Positions 15,243-23,892 of a DNA stretch of 28,784 nt are shown here, one piece after another. A model generated the notes under the pieces. The model was not told the origin of the DNA, ran no database searches, and saw nothing but the letters and a program-made list of their open reading frames with translations. The translations under genes and the position numbers were made by a program. How positions within the stretch are numbered: the stretch's first letter is position 1; each line of letters starts with the position of its first letter. The stretch is taken from NCBI GenBank assembly GCA_030754315.1, contig JASMAO010000117.1, positions 1-28,784 of the forward strand, written 5' to 3'. Source of the DNA: SAR202 cluster bacterium. GTDB taxonomy: Bacteria; Chloroflexota; Dehalococcoidia; Lucifugimonadales; JASMAO01.

Positions 15243-16040
15243 TTAGGTCGAATTTAGGAAGGTTCGCACTTGTTCTGTGAAACGCTCCGGCTGCTCAACG
15301 TGCATTAAATGTCCAACGTCGGTCCATTTTTGAAACTGGACATTGTTTGAGGCAAGCTGTCTATGGTGTTTTAACTCTTCATCTGACATATATCCCCCTG
15401 CGCTGCTATCAGCGATAAGGATCAGACTAGGTACCTCTATTCGAGCAAGGTAACTGTCGCATTTTAGTGCCCAATCGCGATTTATTGATGAAACTTGTGC
15501 AAGTGCTTGGGATGAGAAGTGAGTTGCCAAGTAGATGGCCCTCTCTGTTTGTTCAATTGACAACCCTTGTCTTAGTGCCTCGCTACGAATGTGGTCTGGC
15601 TGACATTTGCGGGCTGTTATCCAAGGCACCACAGTAACGAATGCATCGACCATCTTCCAGTAAACTGGATCTTCAAGGATGGCTTTGGAAATTAGTGTAG
15701 GGTACTCAGCTGCAAGGTATGTACCGATGTTTGCGCCCCACGAGTTACCGATAAACGCAGGGCGCTTAAGATCCAATGCTTGAATCAGTCCAACTATGTC
15801 CTCGGCGTACTGAGATATATGGTAATCTCGGTCAGGGACTTCAGACTCGCCATTACCACGGTTATCAGGGGCTATTACATGATAAGAGTCACTGAGGTCT
15901 GCGGCCACGTCATGCCAAATGACACTACTGGTTGCCCAACCGTGTACCAAAACTAAGTCTGGTGATTCGGCTGCACCCCATTCCCTGTAATGTAGCCTGA
16001 TTCCATTAATTTGGACGAAATGGCTTGAGTTAGTTGACAT
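15243..16040 (-). CDS. Alpha/beta hydrolase
   Basis: This 265-residue alpha/beta-hydrolase fold enzyme has the oxyanion segment VHGWA (32-36), the nucleophile elbow G-N-S100-W-G, a plausible acid D211 and the histidine H244 in DVGHLMHVE. The complete triad indicates an active esterase, lactonase or C-C hydrolase in the cytoplasm; the substrate is unknown. The length is typical. It is the last gene of a minus-strand set with glycerate kinase and the DHDPS-family aldolase, 85 nt downstream of the latter. A lactonase or ester-cleaving step feeding that pathway is an inference only. No clear ribosome site precedes the ATG at 16040. Confidence 0.92.
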   Translation of the reverse strand: MSTNSSHFVQINGIRLHYREWGAAESPDLVLVHGWATSSVIWHDVAADLSDSYHVIAPDNRGNGESEVPDRDYHISQYAEDIVGLIQALDLKRPAFIGNSWGANIGTYLAAEYPTLISKAILEDPVYWKMVDAFVTVVPWITARKCQPDHIRSEALRQGLSIEQTERAIYLATHFSSQALAQVSSINRDWALKCDSYLARIEVPSLILIADSSAGGYMSDEELKHHRQLASNNVQFQKWTDVGHLMHVEQPERFTEQVRTFLNST

Positions 16041-16125
16041 TGCATAGAAACGAGGGGTTATCGTTCACAGTAGTAGATTCTTTGATACCTACTTTTGTTA
16101 ATAACGGAACAGTCATTCAACCCTG

Positions 16126-17049
16126 CTATGGTAACCAGCCGATCTGCCGAAAGATCGTTTTTAATTCGTCTACCTCTCCTCTTTCCACAGGTAGTGTAGG
16201 CAGGCGAGGTTGCCCTACTCCCTGGTCGACCGCCATCATGTATGCTTTGAGGTGCCGGTATCCACCGGATTTTGCAGTGCTCTTTTCTCTCCACAGGGCA
16301 TTCGGCTTCCTAACCCTGTCTAGCTGTGATTGGGCATCTTTATAACGCCCATCTACCAACATTTGGTAAAGGTCCAAATCGTGCCTTGAATAAGCAGTTG
16401 CGGTAGAGCTAATGTGTCCGCGTCCCCCGTTTTGGTAGCAACGAATGGTTTGACCAGAGTTATCTATAACGTTGAAGATGTGAGAAAATTCTTTCATCTG
16501 GTCATAGTCTTGGCCTTCTGGTGTATTCCATTTCACCGCTACAACTTGCTCGGCATTTTTCAAACGGAGCATAGTTTCTGGTGTTATGGATGGAGCTCCA
16601 AACCAGTAGGTGTTATAGATCATGATTCCGATGTCAATAGCATCGGAAATGTCGGTATAGAATCGGACGTAATCGTCTTGATTGGGATGGTGAAAAAAAG
16701 GAAGGTCGATTTGGAGACCAATGGCTCCTAGATCCTGAGCGATCTTTGCGTCCTCAATGGTGTGCATTGTTGATTTTGCTTTTAAACCGCACATCACTAC
16801 GGCACCTGATCCTGCGGAGTTTACTGTGGTTCGCAAAAGATGCTGCCATTCATCGTCAGTCATGTCGGGCCCTTCACCTCCAGCTGCGGCGACTTTAAGT
16901 GGGGCTACATTAGTGCCCAAACCCTGTTCTATCCACCACCGTGTAACATCTGCCGTTCTTGCTAGATCCAGCCTTCCTTGGTTGTCGAATGGCGTAGGCG
17001 TTGTCACAATCGTGCCTTTAATAAGGCCTTTCAACTCTTCCCTATTCAT
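16126..17049 (-). CDS. DHDPS/NAL-family class I aldolase or lyase
   Basis: This 307-residue TIM-barrel protein has the two key residues of the dihydrodipicolinate synthase / N-acetylneuraminate lyase family: Y145 in IMIYNTYW and the Schiff-base K173 in VAVKW, 28 residues apart as in E. coli DapA. The pyruvate-carboxylate-binding motif GTTGE is replaced by AAGGEG (55-60), so it is unlikely to be a true DapA and its keto-acid partner may differ. Members include sugar-acid aldolases and dehydratases. It follows glycerate kinase by 43 nt on the same strand, which suggests a product that leads to glycerate. AAGGA lies 8 nt before the ATG at 17049. Confidence 0.88.
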   Translation of the reverse strand: MNREELKGLIKGTIVTTPTPFDNQGRLDLARTADVTRWWIEQGLGTNVAPLKVAAAGGEGPDMTDDEWQHLLRTTVNSAGSGAVVMCGLKAKSTMHTIEDAKIAQDLGAIGLQIDLPFFHHPNQDDYVRFYTDISDAIDIGIMIYNTYWFGAPSITPETMLRLKNAEQVVAVKWNTPEGQDYDQMKEFSHIFNVIDNSGQTIRCYQNGGRGHISSTATAYSRHDLDLYQMLVDGRYKDAQSQLDRVRKPNALWREKSTAKSGGYRHLKAYMMAVDQGVGQPRLPTLPVERGEVDELKTIFRQIGWLP

Positions 17050-17092
17050 ATCCGGTTTCCTTCCTGCGCTTGTTCTATGAGTTTTATTACGA

Positions 17093-18244
17093 TCAGGTTG
17101 GACGAAAAACCTGGCTCCCTGTATGTAACATCCGTATGGCTTGCTCCGTAGCAGACGCTATTAAATCAAAGACATTCTCCGATGCGGTTTCAAGGGTCAT
17201 AGGCGCGGGAACAATGGAAGATGCTGCGTTGATTCCATGCTCGTGTACATCTGTGAATCTGTCACCTAAGGATCCTACAACGGCAATGACTGGTATCCCT
17301 TTTTGTTTGGCCCGCTGGGCTACTCCTATGGGTGCCTTGCTGTAAACTGTTTGAAAATCTAGTTGACCTTCGCCGGTAATTACGAGGTTTGCTCCGTTCA
17401 GATATTGATCGAAATTAACTGCTTCTAGTACGATGTCTCCCCCTGGTCGTAGGTGCCCACCCAGAAAAGCGATCATCCCCCCACCTAGGCCGCCCGCTGC
17501 TCCTGAACCGGGTATGTCGTTTATGTCCGGACCAATGTCTCTTCGGACTACCTTCGCGAAATGGGCCAGTGCTTTGTCAAGCCGTCCAATCACATCTGAC
17601 GTTGCTCCCTTTTGTGGTCCGTAGACTGCTGCGGCTCCTTCCGGTCCAGTGAGTGGGTTATTCACATCACATGCCACTGAAAATTCCGACTCACTTACTC
17701 TTGGATCAATCCCTTTCATGTCTATTCTACTTAGTTCTGATAAGGCACCACCACCGAAAGGCAGGTCTGCACCATTTCTGTCTAGGAGCCGTATGCCCAA
17801 TGCTTGAGCCATGCCTGACCCTGCGTCGTTGGTGGCGCTTCCGCCTATTCCGAGAATGAAACTCCGATATCCTGATTCCAGTGCCTGTTCTATCATCTCA
17901 CCTAGTCCAAATGTTGTTGCTACCAACGGATCTCGCTTATCGGTTGGTACCAACGCCAATCCGGACGTACGGGCCATCTCAATCACGGCGGTGCGGTTGT
18001 CACCCAATGCTCCCCAGCTTGCGCGCACTTGTTCCCCCATTGGGCCTGTCACTTCGGCTGTTTTCGACTCTCCAGATGAAGTAGCGACAAGTGCCTCGAG
18101 TGTCCCATCTCCCCCGTCTGCTACTGGAACCAGTACCACCTCTGCGTCTGGCAAGACGCGAAGTACGCCAACCCGCATCGCTCGTGCAGCTTGCGGAGCG
18201 TAGATGCTCCCTTTGTATGAATCAGGTGCGATTACTATTTTCAT
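17093..18244 (-). CDS. Glycerate kinase (GarK/GlxK family)
   Basis: This 383-residue protein matches the GarK-type glycerate kinases throughout: IAPDSYKGS (5-13), VPVADGGDGTLEAL (40-53), GIGGSATNDAGSGMAQALG, the GAAGGLGGG loop and TGEGQLDFQT. The family phosphorylates D-glycerate to 2-phosphoglycerate with ATP in the cytoplasm, feeding glyoxylate, glucarate or serine-cycle carbon into glycolysis. It is the first gene of the set with the DHDPS-family aldolase and alpha/beta hydrolase. The ATG at 18244 has no clear ribosome site. A TATAAT (18281-18286, minus strand) lies 37 nt upstream as a possible -10 without a convincing -35. Confidence 0.95.
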   Translation of the reverse strand: MKIVIAPDSYKGSIYAPQAARAMRVGVLRVLPDAEVVLVPVADGGDGTLEALVATSSGESKTAEVTGPMGEQVRASWGALGDNRTAVIEMARTSGLALVPTDKRDPLVATTFGLGEMIEQALESGYRSFILGIGGSATNDAGSGMAQALGIRLLDRNGADLPFGGGALSELSRIDMKGIDPRVSESEFSVACDVNNPLTGPEGAAAVYGPQKGATSDVIGRLDKALAHFAKVVRRDIGPDINDIPGSGAAGGLGGGMIAFLGGHLRPGGDIVLEAVNFDQYLNGANLVITGEGQLDFQTVYSKAPIGVAQRAKQKGIPVIAVVGSLGDRFTDVHEHGINAASSIVPAPMTLETASENVFDLIASATEQAIRMLHTGSQVFRPT

Positions 18245-18334
18245 AAAAAAGATGGCCTATGAGCAAGGTTAGCGCGACGGATTATATATTACTCTTTTCT
18301 CGTTGGTGGCGGTCAGGTCGATTGAGAGACCCTC

Positions 18335-18343
18335 TGCTACAAT
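18335..18343 (+). promoter_or_regulatory. Extended -10 promoter of the M20 gene pair
   Basis: TGCTACAAT (18335-18343) fits an extended -10 element. No good -35 is present. Transcription would start near 18350, about 27 nt before the ATG at 18377. Confidence 0.45.
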
Positions 18344-18376
18344 CAAGCCTATTTGATTAGGTACTTAGGAGTAGAT

Positions 18377-19705
18377 ATGGTGACAGTAAATGAAATAAAA
18401 GTTCGAGTTCAGAGTGAGATTGATTGCAAAGGCCTTGAAGCGGTACAGGTTGCAAGGGCAATTTTAGAAGATCCCGAGCCTGGTTTTCGGGAGCACAGAA
18501 CGGCACAGAGGGTTGCTGAGAAGTTTCGAGAGTTGGGGGTGTTTTTGGAGGGGGGGATTGCCATTACAGGTCTCAGGGGCATTATTGATACCGGACGTCC
18601 AGGGCCTACTGTGGCGATTATGGGGGAGTTAGACTCTCACATTGTTCCAGGGCATGCTTATGCCAACCCAGAGACGAATGCTGCTCACGCGTGCGGGCAT
18701 CACTGTCAGATCGGGTCGATGTTGGCGGCAGCTATCGGTTTACTGGCTGAGGGGGTTTTAGAGAATCTATCAGGTAGAATCGCTTTGGTGGCGGTACCAG
18801 CGGAAGAGTATATTGAATTGGAGTTCCGGGATAGTCTTAGGGCCAAGGGGCAACTAGAATTTCTTGGTGGCAAGACGGAATTCATTGCTAAGGGTGCTCT
18901 CGATGACGTCGATATGGCTATGATGACCCACACGATTACATCAAGCGAAGACGCGTCTATTTTTATCGGTGGCACTAACAACGGGATGATCGCTAAACGG
19001 GTAACCTTCACAGGTAAAGCCGCGCATGCGGGGGCTTCCCCTCACGAGGGGGTCAACGCATTGAATGCAGCAAACATCGCGATGTCCGCCATCCATGCCC
19101 AGAGAGAGACATACCGAGACGAGGACACGATACGTATTCATCCCATTATCACTCAAGGCGGCGCATCAGTCAGTTCCGTCCCTGCCGACGTTCGAATGGA
19201 GACATTCGTACGGGGTAAGACGATTGCAGCCGTTCTATCCGCCTCAGAGAAAGTGGATAGAGCTTTAAGAGCGGGTGCGATGGCTGTCGGTGGCAGTGTG
19301 ACCATACGAACGTTGCCGGGATATCTGCCTATACAACATAGTGCAGCTATGCTTGATCTTTATGAGTCTAACGCTGTGCGATTGGTTGGCAAAGAAAATG
19401 TCGTCGGACTCGGACACCGTACAGGGTCAACAGATATGGGCGACGTATCTCAGATAATGCCAGTTATTCATCCTTATGTGGCTGCATCCACCGGAAGTTC
19501 ACATGGCACCGATTACGTAATTGAGGACTATGAACTCGCTGTTGTAGATGCAGGTAAAGCAATGGCGATGACGGTAGCGGATCTTCTTGCAAATGACGCT
19601 CAATTAGCGGGTGAAGTAAAAAATCAGTATCACGCTCCAATGACGAAAGAAGAGTATCTTTTTACACTGCGTGGTCTCTTTTCCGAAAAGACCTATATGG
19701 AATAG
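18377..19705 (+). CDS. M20 family amidohydrolase, copy 1
   Basis: This 442-residue metallopeptidase-family protein is of the M20D/AbgB-like branch. The metal-site stretches are GELDSH (84-89) and HACGHHCQIG (104-113). The catalytic-glutamate region is VPAEE, and the dimerisation (lid) domain is in the middle, with KAAHAGASPH near residue 215. A late His lies in SSHGTDY. The family hydrolyses N-acyl or aminoacyl amides such as aminobenzoyl-glutamate and indole-amino-acid conjugates. AGGAG (18367-18371) lies 5 nt before the ATG at 18377, which fixes this start over a TTG at 18353. A paralogue follows 79 nt downstream on the same strand. Confidence 0.92.
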   Translation: MVTVNEIKVRVQSEIDCKGLEAVQVARAILEDPEPGFREHRTAQRVAEKFRELGVFLEGGIAITGLRGIIDTGRPGPTVAIMGELDSHIVPGHAYANPETNAAHACGHHCQIGSMLAAAIGLLAEGVLENLSGRIALVAVPAEEYIELEFRDSLRAKGQLEFLGGKTEFIAKGALDDVDMAMMTHTITSSEDASIFIGGTNNGMIAKRVTFTGKAAHAGASPHEGVNALNAANIAMSAIHAQRETYRDEDTIRIHPIITQGGASVSSVPADVRMETFVRGKTIAAVLSASEKVDRALRAGAMAVGGSVTIRTLPGYLPIQHSAAMLDLYESNAVRLVGKENVVGLGHRTGSTDMGDVSQIMPVIHPYVAASTGSSHGTDYVIEDYELAVVDAGKAMAMTVADLLANDAQLAGEVKNQYHAPMTKEEYLFTLRGLFSEKTYME

Positions 19706-19784
19706 GTATGACGCTTCGGATATCACAAGTGTACGAGATGGACCAACGGTCGTAGTTCCTATTGGCAAACACCGATTTTTAAGG

Positions 19785-21140
19785 ATGCGCGTGGACAATA
19801 TAGAACGATTAAAAGCGATGGCTCAGAGAGCGGTGGATTCCCGTAGGGAATGGCTAATTTCTGCTTCAACCACGGTTCTGAATCGTCCTGAATCCGGCTT
19901 CCGAGAAGTGGAAACATCCCGCCTAGTGAGCGACCGCTTCTCAGAACTTCGCATTCCTCATCAGAAGGGAATCGCAATTACGGGACTCAAAGGGCGTTTG
20001 GAAGGTACATACCCTGGACCGACTGTAGCTATTCTCTGTGAACTTGATGCATTACCAGCGCCTGGTCATCCCCACGCGGATCCCGATACTGGTGTCGCTC
20101 ATGCTTGCGGACACCATACTCAGGTTGGAGTTCTTCTTGGGGCAGCTGTCGCATTAACAAATTCGGATGTCCTATGTGAACTATCCGGTAACATAGTGTT
20201 AATGGCTGTTCCTGCTGAAGAGTTTGTAAATATCGAGGACCGTTGGAATCTCTATCAGGAAGGCAAAATTGGGTTGTTCTCCGGCAAGCAGGAATTCATC
20301 AGGCTTGGGGCATTCGATGATTCCGACATAGCCATAATGTCGCATACCTTTGCGAGTTCTAGCGATGGTAAATTTGCATTAGGAGGCACCAGTAACGCCC
20401 ATGTTGGAAAGTATGTCCGGTTCGAGGGAAAAGCGTCTCATGCCGGAAGCGCCCCTCACTACGGGGTCAATGCTTTACAGGCCGCAATGGTTGGGTTAAA
20501 TGCGTTGAATTCTCAGAGGGAAACCCTGAGAGAACAAGACGTTATTCGTATGCATGGTATCTTAATCGCAGGTGGGACCTCTGTAAACGCTGTTCCTGAT
20601 GACGTGAGGTATGAGGGCCGTGTTCGGGCACGTACGTTCGAAGCAATTCAGGAAACGTCGGAAAAAATGGACAGATGTCTGAGAGCGGGTGCTCTAGCGT
20701 TAGGAGCAGCCGTGCGTATTGTGACGGTGCCGGGGTACATGCCCATAATCAATAATCCGCTCCTAATGGAGACCTTTAAGCAAAACGCGATTCAACTAGT
20801 CCGAGAAAACGGCGTTGTACATTACTCGGATGTTCGTAATGAAGGCGGTTCAACCGATATGGGGGATCTCAGCCAGATAATTCCATCCATACACCCATAC
20901 ACTGGAGGTGCGACGGGTACAGGGCATGGTAATGACTACCTGATTATGGACTACGACCAGGCTGTAATTAAGCCAGCCAAGGCGATAGCGATGTCAGTGA
21001 TAGATTTACTCTCGGAGGGTGCTGCTGGTGCTACAGAAATCATCACCAATAACTCACCACCTATGACGAAAGAGACCTACCTCGCTTTTCAACAGGGTCG
21101 TCTAACAGATCACCTGTACGATTGTCGAACTGGGATCTGA
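19785..21140 (+). CDS. M20 family amidohydrolase, copy 2
   Basis: This 451-residue tandem paralogue of the preceding gene shares all its motifs: CELDALPAPGHPHADP, HACGHHTQVG, VPAEEF, KASHAGSAPHYGVNALQA, STDMGD and GHGNDYL near the end. Both copies have His-His where typical M20D enzymes have His-Asp or His-Asn after CG, so this is a subgroup trait. The two may act together or on related amide substrates. The open frame extends to 19671, but alignment with copy 1 supports a start near 19785 (ATG) or 19791 (GTG, with AAGGA 5 nt upstream). The stretch before that has no counterpart in copy 1. Confidence 0.9.
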   Translation: MRVDNIERLKAMAQRAVDSRREWLISASTTVLNRPESGFREVETSRLVSDRFSELRIPHQKGIAITGLKGRLEGTYPGPTVAILCELDALPAPGHPHADPDTGVAHACGHHTQVGVLLGAAVALTNSDVLCELSGNIVLMAVPAEEFVNIEDRWNLYQEGKIGLFSGKQEFIRLGAFDDSDIAIMSHTFASSSDGKFALGGTSNAHVGKYVRFEGKASHAGSAPHYGVNALQAAMVGLNALNSQRETLREQDVIRMHGILIAGGTSVNAVPDDVRYEGRVRARTFEAIQETSEKMDRCLRAGALALGAAVRIVTVPGYMPIINNPLLMETFKQNAIQLVRENGVVHYSDVRNEGGSTDMGDLSQIIPSIHPYTGGATGTGHGNDYLIMDYDQAVIKPAKAIAMSVIDLLSEGAAGATEIITNNSPPMTKETYLAFQQGRLTDHLYDCRTGI

Positions 21141-21213
21141 TATAGCCCTGTCATCATCTGAAAAATGACCTTAGTGGCTCATTCTGTTGAATGATTATGT
21201 ATAAGTTTAATCG

Positions 21214-23814
21214 TCATCTTTCAGATAACCAAGTTGTCAAATCCTCTCGATTAAGGTTTAACCAAGAAATGTTTATTCGTATAGCTTCGAGGGATTGTCG
21301 CACTGTTCGCTCAGCCGCAGGCGCAAGATTCTCATTGAAGAATGCTGCAACATCATCTAGCTGTTCTTGAGAAGAAAACCCTGCGGTCATGGAGACCAGA
21401 CGCATCAGGGCGAAGCCGCCCTCTCCGTATCTACGGTCATATTCCTCCCAGTTCTCTTTCAGAAATTTCCAAGCCACTCTGCGACCTTCGGGACTTGAAC
21501 CTACTCCTGCTGCTACGCTAACGGCGTCGTGAACGCGTACCTCGTCAGTTAACGAGCGTTCGAGGGTTTCGCGCAGAAGGACTGTATCTTTGAATTGGGT
21601 CAGTGCTTGAAGTACACGTACTTTTTCTTCTTCCAAGGTAGCGTTGTTGTATTGGTCCCACATTGTCGAGTATGTTGATTCGTTGCCAAGTTTAGCTGCC
21701 AGTCTTAAAACAACAGTCCGTATATCAGGATGAATATTGTCCGGGCTCTCTACGTATTTATCAAAACGAATCTCAGATTCTTTTAACGTTTCTTTATCAC
21801 CGTAGTGTCCGAGAGCCCCAAGCAAGGTGCTTCGCAGAAGGGAGTCGAGGTGACCATCCCCCTGATTCGCGTCCCAACCGGAGCGCCGTCCCGATGGCTT
21901 TATGATAACTTGGGCTAGTTCCTGAAATTTCTGCCGGCACGACTCGTCTGCTAATAGCGAATCCAAACTCCCCAGGTTCGATACCAGATCCTGCCAAACT
22001 GATGCATCAGTTTCGTTTTTGTAGGCCTGGGCTAAGGTCAAGAATTGCGTAACAGATAGCATACCTGCGCGGGATAAGCCGAAGGCGTCACTTTGAATTC
22101 CGAGGCGGTCGACTGCGGGTAGCTCCAATGATTCAATAGGGGCGGTGAGTTGGTCCCATCCTTGCCGATTATAGTTCACACGATAGAATCCGGTTTGTCC
22201 GGGGTTGACTTTGATCCATCCCTCTGCAGGGTCCGAGGTTTCGACTAAGCGAATTGACCGTTCTCGCTCTTGTATTAGGAAAGTATCGGTGTGTTTACTG
22301 GTCTGAGAGAGCACACTGAAGGGTACGTGCCAGACGGTCTGATCAGTGTTCGTATGGGTGAAGATTTTCTCGTAGAGGAAGCGTTCCTGCCGAACTGTCA
22401 GGGTCATACCGTCTTGACTACGCACTGGGTCGACTTCTATCACTGGGTAGCCTGTTTGGTTGACCCACGAGTCCATCATGGCCCTTACTGGCAGGCTGGA
22501 GGTGGCCTCTAAAGCGTCCCAGAGATCAGTGGTACAGGCATTACTGTACTTGTGTTCGGTCATGTATCTGTTGAGGCCGCTCTGGAAGTCTGCAGAGCCA
22601 ACGTAGTCCTCTAGCATCCGAAGAATAGACCCACCCTTGCTGTAGCTGATTGCGTCGAACAATTCGCCGATCTCAGCTGGGTTGCTCACTTTCTGTTCTA
22701 TTGGATGAGAATTCTGAAGACCGTCTAATTGCAACGCCCTAGAGGTATCTTCCGCTACAAATTGAGTCCACATTTGCCATTCGGGGAAGAGGTGGTCGAC
22801 GGCTTTATCACCCATCCACGAAGCGAAGCTTTCGTTGAGCCACAAGTCGTTCCACCATGCCATGGTGACTAAGTCACCGAACCACATATGGGCCATTTCA
22901 TGTGCAACTATAGTTGCCACGCGTTGTCGGGTTCCGGCTGAGCTTTGTTTGGGATCCACCAAGAGCGCAATTTCACGGTATGTTATAGCGCCCCAATTTT
23001 CCATGGCTCCAGCAGCGAAGTCTGGTATGGCGATGTGATCCAGCTTTTCGAGAGGGTACTGGATCCCGAAATAGTCGTTGAAGTATTCGAGCAGTTTTAC
23101 CGATACATCCAGTGCGAAGGCGCCTTTATTTTCGTTTCCGGCCGTAGTCCATACTCGAATAAGCGTGTTGTTGGAGGCTTTTTCTTCGATTGATCGGAGA
23201 TCCCCAATGACAAATGCAAGAAGATATGTGGACATGGGTGGTGTTTCTGCAAAGCGTATCCGTTTCAGACCATTGTTCTCCGGTAAATCTTCAACTGGAG
23301 ATGTGTTGCTGACAGCGACTAGGTTCGCTGGGATGACCAGTGTCAGATTGAACTTGGCCTTCATCGCCGGTTCATCCCAGCAGGGGAATGCTCTTCTCGC
23401 GTCGGTCGCCTCGAACTGTGTTGTCGCTAGATATTTCGTTTCACCGTCTTGTGCAGTGTATTGACTCCTGTAGAATCCTCTCAGCTTGTCATTGAGAACT
23501 CCGGCGAATTCAATCTCTAAGGTTGCTTTGCCCGCCGGAATCATGTCACCGAAGTTGAAGGACGCGGTCTCTGTATTCGCATCGATGTTTACAGATTCCT
23601 GAGTGAAAACGGTCCCATCTTCAAGGGTCAGCTTGGAGGGACCTATATCGAGTTCTACTACGTTCATGGCCAATGTTGGTGTCGGTTCCAGTATGTCGAT
23701 CTCGATTACCTCGTGTCCTGTGAAAGTGAAGTCGTGGAAATTGGGAGTCATAGTGAGGATATAGTTTTCAGGATGAACGTTGTTAGGAAGAATTACAGCA
23801 TCTGTCTTAGGCAT
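21214..23814 (-). CDS. M1 family zinc aminopeptidase
   Basis: This 866-residue gluzincin has the exopeptidase motif GAMENWG (269-275) and the zinc site HEMAH (305-309) with the third ligand E328, exactly HExxH-x18-E. The N-terminal saddle domain, the thermolysin-like domain and a long helical ERAP1_C-like C-terminus are all present, so it is full length. It removes N-terminal residues from peptides. No signal peptide is visible, so it should be cytoplasmic and serve peptide turnover. AGGAG lies about 6 nt before the ATG at 23814. It lies 78 nt downstream of the crotonase gene on the same strand and is convergent with the M20 pair. Confidence 0.96.
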   Translation of the reverse strand: MPKTDAVILPNNVHPENYILTMTPNFHDFTFTGHEVIEIDILEPTPTLAMNVVELDIGPSKLTLEDGTVFTQESVNIDANTETASFNFGDMIPAGKATLEIEFAGVLNDKLRGFYRSQYTAQDGETKYLATTQFEATDARRAFPCWDEPAMKAKFNLTLVIPANLVAVSNTSPVEDLPENNGLKRIRFAETPPMSTYLLAFVIGDLRSIEEKASNNTLIRVWTTAGNENKGAFALDVSVKLLEYFNDYFGIQYPLEKLDHIAIPDFAAGAMENWGAITYREIALLVDPKQSSAGTRQRVATIVAHEMAHMWFGDLVTMAWWNDLWLNESFASWMGDKAVDHLFPEWQMWTQFVAEDTSRALQLDGLQNSHPIEQKVSNPAEIGELFDAISYSKGGSILRMLEDYVGSADFQSGLNRYMTEHKYSNACTTDLWDALEATSSLPVRAMMDSWVNQTGYPVIEVDPVRSQDGMTLTVRQERFLYEKIFTHTNTDQTVWHVPFSVLSQTSKHTDTFLIQERERSIRLVETSDPAEGWIKVNPGQTGFYRVNYNRQGWDQLTAPIESLELPAVDRLGIQSDAFGLSRAGMLSVTQFLTLAQAYKNETDASVWQDLVSNLGSLDSLLADESCRQKFQELAQVIIKPSGRRSGWDANQGDGHLDSLLRSTLLGALGHYGDKETLKESEIRFDKYVESPDNIHPDIRTVVLRLAAKLGNESTYSTMWDQYNNATLEEEKVRVLQALTQFKDTVLLRETLERSLTDEVRVHDAVSVAAGVGSSPEGRRVAWKFLKENWEEYDRRYGEGGFALMRLVSMTAGFSSQEQLDDVAAFFNENLAPAAERTVRQSLEAIRINISWLNLNREDLTTWLSER

Positions 23815-23892
23815 TGAGGTCTCCTATGAGTGTCTTTGGAGTTGGACGACGGTTCTGTAAAAAACGATGGTGTCTACCACGGAGTTAAGATT

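Noticed and set aside
15039..15257. 72-codon plus-strand frame in the gap between the DUF1800 and hydrolase genes
   Set aside because: Its composition is not protein-like, it has no ribosome site, and it overlaps the end of the hydrolase gene.
21179..21194. Hairpin TCATTC-TGTT-GAATGA between the convergent M20 and M1 genes as a terminator
   Set aside because: The stem has only six mostly A-T pairs and no clear T-run, so it is too weak to call.
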